A stretch of DNA of 12,584 nt from Lentisphaeria bacterium. GTDB taxonomy: Bacteria > Verrucomicrobiota > Lentisphaeria > Victivallales > UBA1829. Numbering within the stretch: the stretch's first letter is position 1; each line of letters begins with the position of its first letter. Below the pieces are notes generated by a model. It searched no databases, was not told where the DNA came from, and worked only from the letters and a program-made list of their open reading frames with translations. The stretch covers positions 1 to 12,584 of the forward strand of contig JAFVRL010000312.1 of the NCBI GenBank assembly GCA_017504325.1, in the 5' to 3' direction. Below are positions 1-6,282 of this stretch, one piece after another. Both the position numbers and the translations under genes were made by a program.

Positions 1-232
1 GGAGAGGGGAGAGAAAAAAGTAAAATGCGTTTGGGGCTCTCTCCTGAAGGTTGCCCAAAACAGGATAAAGAAGTATTTTTGAAAAAATCTGACAAAATCA
101 CTTTTTTAAAAGCAGATTTCTTTACGCACATAATTTTGTAAAAATATGCCATTTTTACAAAATTATGGGATAGCTGTGTAAAAAAATTGAAATTATCTGT
201 ACCACGGTCAGTAAAAATATATTTTCATTCTC
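1..232. other. Left-edge region with no convincing gene
   Basis: This stretch is AT-rich and lies downstream of the recA terminator. Plus-strand frame 1 is open from position 1 to a TAA at 139-141. It includes an ATG at 25 that would give a 38-residue Lys-rich peptide, preceded by purine-rich sequence (GGAGAGGGGAGAG). The peptide resembles no family I know. Its reading frame ends inside the hairpin at 129-167. It could be a small gene, the 3' end of a gene entering from the left, or chance. No other feature was recognised here apart from that hairpin. Confidence 0.4.
129..167. repeat. Perfect 17-bp inverted repeat (hairpin)
   Basis: Positions 129-145 pair exactly with 151-167 around a 5-nt loop (ATGCC). 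The stem is almost entirely A/T: one arm reads CATAATTTTGTAAAAAT and the other is its reverse complement. Neither side has the immediate T-run of a classical intrinsic terminator. Possible roles are a terminator or mRNA 3' end for an unseen leftward or rightward gene, an operator, or a dispersed palindromic repeat. The symmetry is seen directly; the role is unknown. Confidence 0.8.
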
Positions 233-284
233 AAAAAAAAAGATATTATGAGAGACACTGAAGATCTCAAATAATATCTTTTTT
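233..284 (-). terminator. Intrinsic terminator of recA, possibly bidirectional
   Basis: A 9-bp stem (241-249 with 271-279, AGATATTAT/ATAATATCT) continues into GAGA (250-253) paired with TCTC (265-268), with a 2-nt bulge. It is flanked by eight A on the left (233-240) and a T-run on the right (280-284). Read leftward, the hairpin ends in eight U about 27 nt after the recA stop codon, so it should end the recA transcript. The flanking T-run on the other strand means it could also work rightward. Confidence 0.85.
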
Positions 285-310
285 ATTGTATATTTCAGGA
301 AAAACAACAG

Positions 311-1414
311 TTATTTTTCCACAGCAGGTTCTTCAGAAGCGGCAGGAGCGGCTTTTGCATTGGAAGTACCGGCGGCAGCAGCTCTGCGTTCAGCAATGAC
401 CTCTTTGATCTTGTTGAGGATCTTTTCCTCCAGTTCATGATTTTCCTGAAGAAGGGTCTTTACAGCATCTCTGCCCTGGGCAAGCTGTTCCCCTTCAAAG
501 GCAAACCAGGAACCGCGCTTTTCAAGGATGCCGAGATCCGTTCCCACATCCAGAATGGAACCCACTCTGGAAATCCCTTCATTCCAGTTGATGTCAAATT
601 CCGCAGTTTTGAAGGGGGCGGCAAGTTTGTTTTTCACGATCTTGACTTTGGTACGCGCTCCGGTGGCTTCACTGGCACTGTCCTTGATGGTTCCGATACG
701 GCGGATGTCCATACGGATGGAGCTGTAGAACTTGAGGGCATTACCCCCTGTGGTGGTTTCCGGATTTCCGAACATGACACCGATCTTTTCACGGATCTGG
801 TTGGTAAAGATGCAGCAGGCTCTGGAACGGCTGACGGCACCGGTAAGTTTACGCAATGCCTGGGACATCATTCTTGCCTGCAATCCCATGAAGGAATCCC
901 CCACCTGCCCTTCAAATTCCGCTTTGGGAACAAGGGCGGCTACAGAGTCCACCACGACCACGTCCACAGAGTTGCTGCGGATCAGGGTATCGGCAATATT
1001 AAGGGCATCTTCCCCGCAGTCCGGCTGGGAGATAAGGAGGTTGTCGATATTCACCCCGATCTTTTTGGCATACTGGGGATCAACTGCATGTTCCGCATCA
1101 ATGATGGCGGCTACCCCGCCTGCCTTCTGGGCATTGGCGATCACATGCATACAAAGGGTGGTCTTACCGGAGGATTCCGGTCCGTAGATCTCCACGATCC
1201 TGCCTCTGGGCAATCCCATGATCCCCAATGCAAGGTCAAGGGACAATGCTCCGGTACTGATAACAGGCACATCAATGGTGGAGGTATCCCCCAGACGCAT
1301 GATGGTGCCTTTGCCATATTCTTTTTCGATCTGACCAAGGGCGATGGTCAGATTTTTTGCTCTTGCTTCCTGCGCACTGAGTGCGGCGTTCTTTGCTTCT
1401 TTTTCTGCTGCCAT
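311..1414 (-). CDS. recA: Recombinase RecA
   Basis: RecA binds single-stranded DNA as an ATP-dependent filament, drives homologous pairing and strand exchange, and stimulates LexA self-cleavage in bacteria that have LexA. The 367-residue protein is full length and matches RecA throughout. The Walker A motif GPESSGKT is at 78-85, the DAEHA segment with the catalytic Glu is near 106-110, and Walker B VVVVDS is at 152-157. Loop L1 lies around 168-182, and loop L2 with the signature GVMFGNPETTTGGNALKFY is near 212-230. The N-terminus is about a dozen residues longer than in E. coli RecA. The C-terminal tail (about 344-367) is Ala-rich with a few Glu. The ATG is supported by CGGAG at 1421-1425, six bases upstream. 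gyrB ends 49 nt upstream and no clear promoter lies between them, so recA is probably transcribed with gyrB. A strong terminator follows at 233-284. Confidence 0.99.
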   Translation of the reverse strand: MAAEKEAKNAALSAQEARAKNLTIALGQIEKEYGKGTIMRLGDTSTIDVPVISTGALSLDLALGIMGLPRGRIVEIYGPESSGKTTLCMHVIANAQKAGGVAAIIDAEHAVDPQYAKKIGVNIDNLLISQPDCGEDALNIADTLIRSNSVDVVVVDSVAALVPKAEFEGQVGDSFMGLQARMMSQALRKLTGAVSRSRACCIFTNQIREKIGVMFGNPETTTGGNALKFYSSIRMDIRRIGTIKDSASEATGARTKVKIVKNKLAAPFKTAEFDINWNEGISRVGSILDVGTDLGILEKRGSWFAFEGEQLAQGRDAVKTLLQENHELEEKILNKIKEVIAERRAAAAGTSNAKAAPAASEEPAVEK

Positions 1415-1463
1415 TTTTTTCTCCGAATCAAGGGTTCTGTGTATAAAAAGTTGTCAAAAGTTA

Positions 1464-4010
1464 TTAAATATCCAAATCTTTCACTCCGGCGGCATGACGC
1501 TCGATGTACTCTCTTCTGGGTTCCACATCGTCGCCCATAAGGAGAGTGAACATCCTTTCCGCTTCCATAGCATCCTTCATAGTCACCTGGATCATCTTGC
1601 GGCGGGCGGGATCCATTGTGGTCTCCCAGAGCTGTTCCGGGTCCATTTCACCCAACCCTTTGTACCGCTGGATCTGCAACCCTTTTCTGCCGTTCTTTTT
1701 CACATGTTCAAAAAGTTCGGAAAGGGTATTGAGGATAAGTGTATCATCGGAATCGGTGATCTTGAAGAGGGGTGCTTCGCCATGATAAAGTTTGGAAGGA
1801 TCGTAACCAGCCCGGGCAATGGCTTTCCCCAGTTCTTCACAGGCGGAGGCTTCGTAAATATCAATGACTTCGATGGCAGGATGCAATCCGCTCTTTACAG
1901 CGGGAACTTCCTGTGCTTCCCCGGAATCAGCATTTTCCCCTTCTCCTGCGGCGGGTGCAGCAGCATTTTCCAGCATACTTTCCACTGCGGGCAGGCGTTT
2001 TTCTGCTTCTTCGATGTAGGAGGATTTTTCCTCCGGAGAGTAGGTGAGTGCGGAAGTAACCGTACCATCGGTCTCATGGATAATGATCTTGGAGGTGGGG
2101 AACTTTCCATCCTTTGCCAGTCCGAAATATTTGTCGGGGTCGATCCCCAGACGGTGCAATCCCTGAATGATATGCTGACCATCCCGGACAAATTTGGAAA
2201 CTGCCCCGATGTCCTCTGCGGAAAGGACTGTATTGGTATCCATTCTTTCCACAGTAAGATCGTCAGAACCGATCTCAGTAAGGAAGGCATCCAGCTGATC
2301 GTCTGTATCAATATAGGTCTCCCGGCTCTTCCGTTTCACCTTGTAAAGCGGAGGATTGGCTATATAGATGTGACCGGTATCAATAAGGGGCTTCAATTCA
2401 CGGAAGAAGAAGGTCAGAAGAAGTGTACGGATATGGGAACCGTCCACGTCAGCATCTGTCATGATAACGATACGGTTGTAACGCAAGCCGGAAATATCAA
2501 AGTCGTTTTTCCCGAAACCGCATCCGATGGCAGTGATAAGGGACTGGATCTCTTTATTTTCCAGAACACGGTCGATCCTCGCCTTTTCCACATTGATAAG
2601 TTTACCGCGGATGGGGATGATCGCCTGGAATTTACTGTTTCTGCCGGTTTTGGCGGAACCGCCGGCAGAGTCACCTTCCACGATGTAAAGTTCGCACTTC
2701 TGGGGATCCCGTTCAGAACAGTCGGCAAGTTTTCCCAGAAAGGGGGAGATCCCGTTCAACGCACTCTTGCGTTCCAGTTCGCGTGCCTTTTTGGCGGCAG
2801 CGGCGGCACGGGCGGCAGTAAGGGCTTTATCCACCACCTGCTTTGCCACATTGGGATTCTCTTCCAGGAAGGTGGTAAGGGCATCATATACCACAGAGTC
2901 CACGATCCCTCTCACTTCCCCGTTGCCCAGTTTGGTTTTGGTCTGACCTTCAAACTGGGGTTCCGGCACTTTCACGCTGACCACAGCGGCAAGCCCTTCA
3001 CGGGTATCGGAACCGGTCACATTGCCCTTGTCCCCTTTGATATAGTTGGCGGCACGGGCGTAATTGTTGACGGCACGGGTCAAAGCACCCTGGAACCCGG
3101 TAAGATGGGTTCCGCCTTCATGGGTATTGATGTTGTTGGTAAAGCTGAAAATATTTTCCGTGTAGCCGTCATTGTACTGCATGGCGACTTCCACGTCGAT
3201 ATTGTCTTTATGTTTGTGCATGTAAATGGGGGGATGCAGAACTGTCTTGTGTTCATTCAGGAACTTGACAAACTCGATCAACCCTTCCTGATAATGGAAG
3301 GTTTCTGTTCTTACTTCCTCGCCCCGTTCGTCGGTAAGAGTGATACGCACTCCCTTGTTCAGGAAGGCAAGGTCACGCAGGCGGTTGGCAAGAATATCCC
3401 ATTCATAGACGGTAGCGGAAAAAATCGTTCCGTCAGGTTTGAAGGTGACAGAAGTACCGGTACTGGCGGTATTGTGCAGTTTCACCAGAGGTTCAACCGT
3501 ATTGCCCCGTTCAAACTTGATACGGTGGACGAATCCATCCCGGGAGACTTCCACCACCATCCAGTCGGAAAGAGCATTCACGCAGGAAACACCCACCCCG
3601 TGAAGACCGCCGGAAACTTTATAGGAATCATGGTCGAACTTACCACCGGCATGAAGAACAGTCATAACAACTTCCACAGCAGGTTTCTGTTCTTCCGGAT
3701 GCATATCCACAGGCACACCGCGTCCATCGTCCACAACAGTGATACTGTTGTCTGTATGGATCACCACGGAAACGGTGGAGGCATAACCGGCAAGGGCTTC
3801 GTCGATACTGTTATCCACCACTTCATAGACAAGGTGATGCAGTCCTCTTATACCGGTATCCCCGATATACATACTGGGGCGTTTTCTTACGGCTTCAAGC
3901 CCTTCAAGAACGGTGATACTTCCCGCATTGTACTTTTTCTTTTCCGCAGGAGGGGCTTCCGGAGTTTCCGGAGCAGGTACTGCGGCAGGATTGGTGATGT
4001 CTTCTGACAT
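1464..4010 (-). CDS. gyrB: DNA gyrase subunit B
   Basis: GyrB is the ATPase subunit of gyrase; with GyrA it introduces negative supercoils. The GHKL ATPase domain spans about 30-240, with YEVVDNSIDE at 62-71 (catalytic Glu63, Mg-binding Asn67), DDGRGVP at 94-100 and the ATP lid GGLHGVG at 134-140. The transducer domain carries QTKTKLGN at 356-363. The TOPRIM domain has EGDSAGG at 445-451 and the DADVDG acidic cluster at 519-524. The tail motif QRYKGLGEMDPEQLW is at 781-795. These favour GyrB over ParE, though GyrA is not in view. At 848 residues it is longer than E. coli GyrB (804). It has a Pro/Ala/Glu-rich N-terminal extension (about 1-26) and an insert between TOPRIM and tail (about 565-775) containing an Ala/Glu linker (about 681-706). 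The ATG has AGGAG at 4017-4021, six bases upstream. A candidate promoter lies at 4067-4095. Confidence 0.97.
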   Translation of the reverse strand: MSEDITNPAAVPAPETPEAPPAEKKKYNAGSITVLEGLEAVRKRPSMYIGDTGIRGLHHLVYEVVDNSIDEALAGYASTVSVVIHTDNSITVVDDGRGVPVDMHPEEQKPAVEVVMTVLHAGGKFDHDSYKVSGGLHGVGVSCVNALSDWMVVEVSRDGFVHRIKFERGNTVEPLVKLHNTASTGTSVTFKPDGTIFSATVYEWDILANRLRDLAFLNKGVRITLTDERGEEVRTETFHYQEGLIEFVKFLNEHKTVLHPPIYMHKHKDNIDVEVAMQYNDGYTENIFSFTNNINTHEGGTHLTGFQGALTRAVNNYARAANYIKGDKGNVTGSDTREGLAAVVSVKVPEPQFEGQTKTKLGNGEVRGIVDSVVYDALTTFLEENPNVAKQVVDKALTAARAAAAAKKARELERKSALNGISPFLGKLADCSERDPQKCELYIVEGDSAGGSAKTGRNSKFQAIIPIRGKLINVEKARIDRVLENKEIQSLITAIGCGFGKNDFDISGLRYNRIVIMTDADVDGSHIRTLLLTFFFRELKPLIDTGHIYIANPPLYKVKRKSRETYIDTDDQLDAFLTEIGSDDLTVERMDTNTVLSAEDIGAVSKFVRDGQHIIQGLHRLGIDPDKYFGLAKDGKFPTSKIIIHETDGTVTSALTYSPEEKSSYIEEAEKRLPAVESMLENAAAPAAGEGENADSGEAQEVPAVKSGLHPAIEVIDIYEASACEELGKAIARAGYDPSKLYHGEAPLFKITDSDDTLILNTLSELFEHVKKNGRKGLQIQRYKGLGEMDPEQLWETTMDPARRKMIQVTMKDAMEAERMFTLLMGDDVEPRREYIERHAAGVKDLDI

Positions 4011-4016
4011 ATTTTT

Positions 4017-4024
4017 CTCCTCTC
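4017..4024 (-). promoter_or_regulatory. gyrB ribosome binding site
   Basis: On the minus strand this reads GAGAGGAG, a strong Shine-Dalgarno match. It lies six bases upstream of the ATG at 4008-4010, and it fixes the gyrB start ahead of the low-complexity N-terminal extension. Confidence 0.8.
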
Positions 4025-4066
4025 AAACGATTCTGTATATATTCTCTGTTCACTTTTTAATAATAT

Positions 4067-4095
4067 AATATACATGCGCACGCGCGAAAATACAA
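4067..4095 (-). promoter_or_regulatory. Candidate sigma70-type promoter of gyrB(-recA)
   Basis: On the minus strand, TTGTAT (4090-4095, a weak -35) and TATATT (4067-4072, a 5/6 match to the -10) are separated by exactly 17 nt (4073-4089). Transcription would start near 4060, leaving a leader of about 50 nt. The spacer is mostly the alternating pyrimidine-purine tract covering 4069-4086. The -35 is poor (3/6), so this is a candidate only. Confidence 0.5.
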
Positions 4096-4107
4096 TAGGA
4101 ACGGAAT

Positions 4108-4147
4108 CAGTTTTTTTGAAAAAATTACCCGGGAAAATAAAAAACTG
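4108..4147. other. A/T hairpin around a CCCGGG core, upstream of gyrB
   Basis: CAGTTTTTT (4108-4116) pairs with AAAAAACTG (4139-4147) around a 22-nt loop that contains the palindrome CCCGGG (4128-4133). It lies in the 265-bp gap between the zinc-ribbon gene and gyrB. It could end the zinc-ribbon transcript, but the stem is A/T-rich and the loop is long. The same gap contains a 10-bp palindrome GTCAATTGAC at 4235-4244 with another TTGAC at 4221-4225. I assign no function to either. Confidence 0.35.
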
Positions 4148-4275
4148 CGACAGCCTCCCCCTCCGGAACAGGAAAGCAGAGAACACGGAAAAATGAAAAT
4201 CACAGCCGGTTCCTCCCCGGTTGACGGAGAAGAAGTCAATTGACAAAACAGCTATTTTCCCACAGTTTCCACCTC

Positions 4276-4560
4276 TTACGGCAAAAGGAGGTCATCCTCT
4301 TCCGCAGAAAGTTCCTGCTGCTGTTTTGCCCACTCATTGACCATGGGTGTGAGAATAAAATCCTCCAGTTCCGTATCCACAGAAAAGGAATGGTCACAGA
4401 AAGGGCATCTGGTAAACGCTTCAATGTCAGACCGGTGAAGCAATTCACCACATTCCGGACAAAGCAATCCTCTTTCCAGAGACATGGTACGGGATTTGTC
4501 CAATGGAAGAAATATATTCTTCCTGCCGGCTCCTGCCGGACTCATTCCGGTATCGGGCAT
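4276..4560 (-). CDS. Small zinc-ribbon protein of unknown function
   Basis: The 94-residue protein has two CxxC knuckles, CPEC at 34-37 and CPFC at 52-55, separated by 14 residues. This is a typical zinc-ribbon arrangement. A basic/hydrophobic N-terminus precedes it, and a Glu/Asp-rich tail (about 77-91, ending DDLLLP) follows. No signal peptide or membrane segment is visible, so it is probably cytosolic. I do not recognise a specific family; DNA or RNA binding, or a scaffold or protein-contact role, would be guesses. The ATG at 4558-4560 was chosen because AGGAG (minus strand, 4572-4576) lies just upstream. A TTG at 4579-4581 in the same frame would put that ribosome site inside the gene. 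It lies between the oxidoreductase gene and gyrB on the same strand, but hairpins on both sides suggest a separate transcript. Confidence 0.75.
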   Translation of the reverse strand: MPDTGMSPAGAGRKNIFLPLDKSRTMSLERGLLCPECGELLHRSDIEAFTRCPFCDHSFSVDTELEDFILTPMVNEWAKQQQELSAEEDDLLLP

Positions 4561-4657
4561 AATATGCTTCTCTCCTTTCAAATCATTATTGCAGAACTGT
4601 TCCGGACGGGCATTACCATAACTTCCGGTACGATACTGTATTCATGGACAAATGAAA

Positions 4658-4688
4658 ACGAACAGAGTTCCATGAAAACTCTGTTCGT
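4658..4688 (-). terminator. Perfect 12-bp hairpin, second of two tandem hairpins
   Basis: ACGAACAGAGTT (4658-4669) pairs perfectly with AACTCTGTTCGT (4677-4688) around a 7-nt loop. Read leftward it is followed by TTTTCATTTG, which is U-rich though not a pure run. It lies downstream of the oxidoreductase terminator at 4704-4726 and about 100 nt upstream of the zinc-ribbon start. It may be a backup terminator or part of the zinc-ribbon leader. On the plus strand a T5 run follows at 4695-4699, so rightward termination is also possible. Confidence 0.6.
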
Positions 4689-4703
4689 CTGATATTTTTC
4701 AGT

Positions 4704-4730
4704 AAAAAACGGAGCTTTTCCGTTTTCTCT
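4704..4730 (-). terminator. Intrinsic terminator of the oxidoreductase gene
   Basis: AAAACGGA (4706-4713) pairs with TCCGTTTT (4719-4726) around a 5-nt loop. Read leftward, the hairpin runs directly into six U (complement of A at 4704-4709). It starts within 10 nt of the stop codon at 4733-4735, the expected place for the primary terminator. Confidence 0.8.
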
Positions 4731-4732
4731 CC

Positions 4733-5842
4733 TTACTCTTTGACAAGCTCGGGAGAATATTCCAGATAGTAGGAATACGCCATCTTTTTGAGGAAATCCA
4801 CATCCAGTTTCCAGTCAAGGATCTCCGGCCCGAGGGCAGCTCTTACAGAGGAGCTGTCAAAGGTAATGCGTGTCTCAAAGTAAGGCATAAGGTCGCCGAT
4901 CATCTTACGGATGAGTTTCTCATCTGCATTTTCAGCCTGAACAACTTTTGTAACACACAGATTGGGCATCTTCAGAATGCAGGACATGGCGTCTGCGATC
5001 ATTACAGTACTCACCGGACTTTCCCCGGTAAGATGATACCCTTTGTTCTCCACAGGAAGAGAGAACAGCCGGGAAATGACCTTCTGCACATAGTCAATGG
5101 GAGTAAAGTAAATACGGTCGGAAAGAGGACTCTGCAATTTTACTTCACTGTCCAGAACACCGTTGGCGGGAATACCGCTTTTCGCACAGTGGTGCTTCTT
5201 CACGACCCCGAGAAACTCCATAATACGGTAGAAGGCAAGAGGTTTACGGATCCTGCCGTCAGAGAGACGGCCCACAATGATGCCGGGACGGTAAATGGTG
5301 AAAGGTATGCCGCAGGCGCGTACCAGCTTTTCCGCTTCAAATTTACTGCGTTCATAGGAGTTGTTGAAATCAACGGCATTGAGTTCATCTTCTTTCACAA
5401 GACCTTCACATTTGCCGGCGACATAAGCCGTTCCCACATAATGAAGAGCTTTGACCTGCAGTTTCTTTGCAAGATCAAGCATATTCTGTGTTCCCTGCAT
5501 ATTGGTTTTGAAAACAGTTCCGTTAGGATCTTTTCCCAGGTTCACATCGGCGGCACAGTGGAACATTTCATCATAAGGACCTTTCGCCACGATTTCATCC
5601 ACAGGCAGATCAAGAATATTACCGTCGATCACGGTAATATGGGAGAGGACTTCATCAGCAAATCCGGGAGTCCCGTCAAATTCGCACTGCTCAATGATAG
5701 CCTTTTTCACGCGTTCTTCAGCGCTTTCGCCCCGTCCGCTTCTGCAGATAGCAGTGATCTCAACATCTTTTCTGTTGCGAAGAGTTTCTGTGACAAACGC
5801 TGCGCCTACCAATCCAGTGATTCCAGTCAGCAAGAGTTTCAA
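4733..5842 (-). CDS. NAD(P)-dependent SDR oxidoreductase, thioester/acyl-CoA reductase-like
   Basis: The 369-residue protein is an extended short-chain dehydrogenase. The Rossmann motif GITGLVG is at 7-13, HCAADV at 95-100, a catalytic-type Thr in HYVGTAYVAG near 138, and YERSK gives the YxxxK pair Tyr163/Lys167. RPGIIVG follows at 185-191. The C-terminal part resembles the Male-sterility/NAD_binding_4 group, which includes thioester reductase domains of carboxylic acid reductases and NRPSs and fatty acyl-CoA reductases. Here it stands alone, with no adenylation or carrier domain. Reduction of an acyl thioester is possible, but nucleotide-sugar epimerase activity cannot be excluded. The start is TTG: GGGAG (minus strand, 5850-5854) lies seven bases upstream, an in-frame TAA lies at 5858-5860, and the Rossmann strand begins right at this codon. 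It has its own promoter (5922-5949) and terminator (4704-4730), so it looks monocistronic. Confidence 0.85.
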   Translation of the reverse strand: MKLLLTGITGLVGAAFVTETLRNRKDVEITAICRSGRGESAEERVKKAIIEQCEFDGTPGFADEVLSHITVIDGNILDLPVDEIVAKGPYDEMFHCAADVNLGKDPNGTVFKTNMQGTQNMLDLAKKLQVKALHYVGTAYVAGKCEGLVKEDELNAVDFNNSYERSKFEAEKLVRACGIPFTIYRPGIIVGRLSDGRIRKPLAFYRIMEFLGVVKKHHCAKSGIPANGVLDSEVKLQSPLSDRIYFTPIDYVQKVISRLFSLPVENKGYHLTGESPVSTVMIADAMSCILKMPNLCVTKVVQAENADEKLIRKMIGDLMPYFETRITFDSSSVRAALGPEILDWKLDVDFLKKMAYSYYLEYSPELVKE

Positions 5843-5849
5843 GTTACGA

Positions 5850-5854
5850 CTCCC
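5850..5854 (-). promoter_or_regulatory. Ribosome binding site fixing the TTG start of the oxidoreductase
   Basis: GGGAG on the minus strand lies seven bases before the TTG at 5840-5842. No in-frame ATG lies between this codon and the upstream stop at 5858-5860. Confidence 0.7.
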
Positions 5855-5921
5855 GTTTTAATTTTAATTTTTACGTGTTTCCGATAAAATATCAAATCGC
5901 ATAAATACGCATTACATGCAT

Positions 5922-5949
5922 AATATACTGCCATTTTATTTTTTGTCAA
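5922..5949 (-). promoter_or_regulatory. Sigma70-type promoter of the oxidoreductase gene
   Basis: On the minus strand a perfect -35 TTGACA (5944-5949) and TATATT (5922-5927, 5/6 match) are separated by 16 nt. Transcription would start near 5914, giving a leader of about 70 nt before the TTG start. No operator was recognised. Confidence 0.7.
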
Positions 5950-6055
5950 GATAAAACTTTATTTTTTATTTTCCGAATCTCCGGAAATATTATGTCATTT
6001 TTACTCATTTTCAATCAATTTCAAGCACAGATTTTCAAAAACAAAAATATCCGGA

Positions 6056-6088
6056 TTTTTTTTCATTTTTTTTCATTGATATTTTTTT
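6056..6088. repeat. Phased T-tracts (two 10-bp direct repeats plus a third tract)
   Basis: TTTTTTTTCA occurs twice in direct tandem (6056-6065 and 6066-6075), and a further T7 run sits at 6082-6088. Runs of A/T spaced at about one helical turn are known to curve DNA. The element lies about 100 bp upstream of the atpE promoter and about 110 bp from the oxidoreductase promoter. Confidence 0.6.
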
Positions 6089-6165
6089 GTTTATGCAAGC
6101 AGACATTTCCTCCGATATGCACCGTTTTACCCGTTTTCCAGCCCTGACAGGTATGAAAATCATGC

Positions 6166-6194
6166 TTGAATATTTGCACCTTTGATGCTATATT
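6166..6194 (+). promoter_or_regulatory. Sigma70-type promoter of the V/A-ATPase operon
   Basis: TTGAAT (6166-6171, 4/6 to the -35) and TATATT (6189-6194, 5/6 to the -10) are separated by exactly 17 nt. The -10 is preceded by TGC, an extended -10 element. The start site would be near 6201, giving an A/T-rich leader of about 80 nt. AAAGGA at 6271-6276 lies six bases before the atpE ATG. Confidence 0.7.
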
Positions 6195-6282
6195 AACTCA
6201 ATTAGTTTTATTCAATTAATTATTTAATTATTTAACAATAAATCATTGATAACGGCTCACCAAACGCCGGAAAGGATGGAAT

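Larger units (their letters stand above)
5843..6282. other. 440-bp AT-rich divergent intergenic region
   Basis: It separates the leftward oxidoreductase gene from the rightward ATPase operon. It holds a promoter for each (5922-5949 minus, 6166-6194 plus), phased T-tracts (6056-6088) and an A/T-rich atpE leader. Between about 5950 and 6160 I see no coding region or RNA gene. The stretch is dominated by T-rich runs, compatible with curved DNA or a regulatory region. Confidence 0.7.

Noticed and set aside
25..141. Small 38-residue open frame at the left edge
   Set aside because: It has a purine-rich upstream stretch but Lys-rich, unfamiliar sequence and no codon-usage match to neighbours. Its stop lies in a hairpin, so chance is likely.
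437..1540. 367-codon open frame on the plus strand across recA
   Set aside because: It is codon-aligned antisense to recA, and recA has every family motif.
1344..4007. 887-codon open frame on the plus strand across gyrB
   Set aside because: It is exactly codon-aligned antisense to gyrB, so it reflects missing TTA/CTA/TCA codons in gyrB. Its translation is low in recognisable motifs and gyrB itself matches its family throughout.
4561..4581. TTG start at 4579-4581 for the zinc-ribbon gene
   Set aside because: It would place the AGGAG ribosome site inside the coding region; the ATG at 4558-4560 sits correctly downstream of it.
4240..4692. 150-codon open frame on the plus strand over the zinc-ribbon gene
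   Set aside because: It crosses a terminator-like hairpin and has no family resemblance. The opposite strand carries clean CxxC pairs and a good ribosome site.
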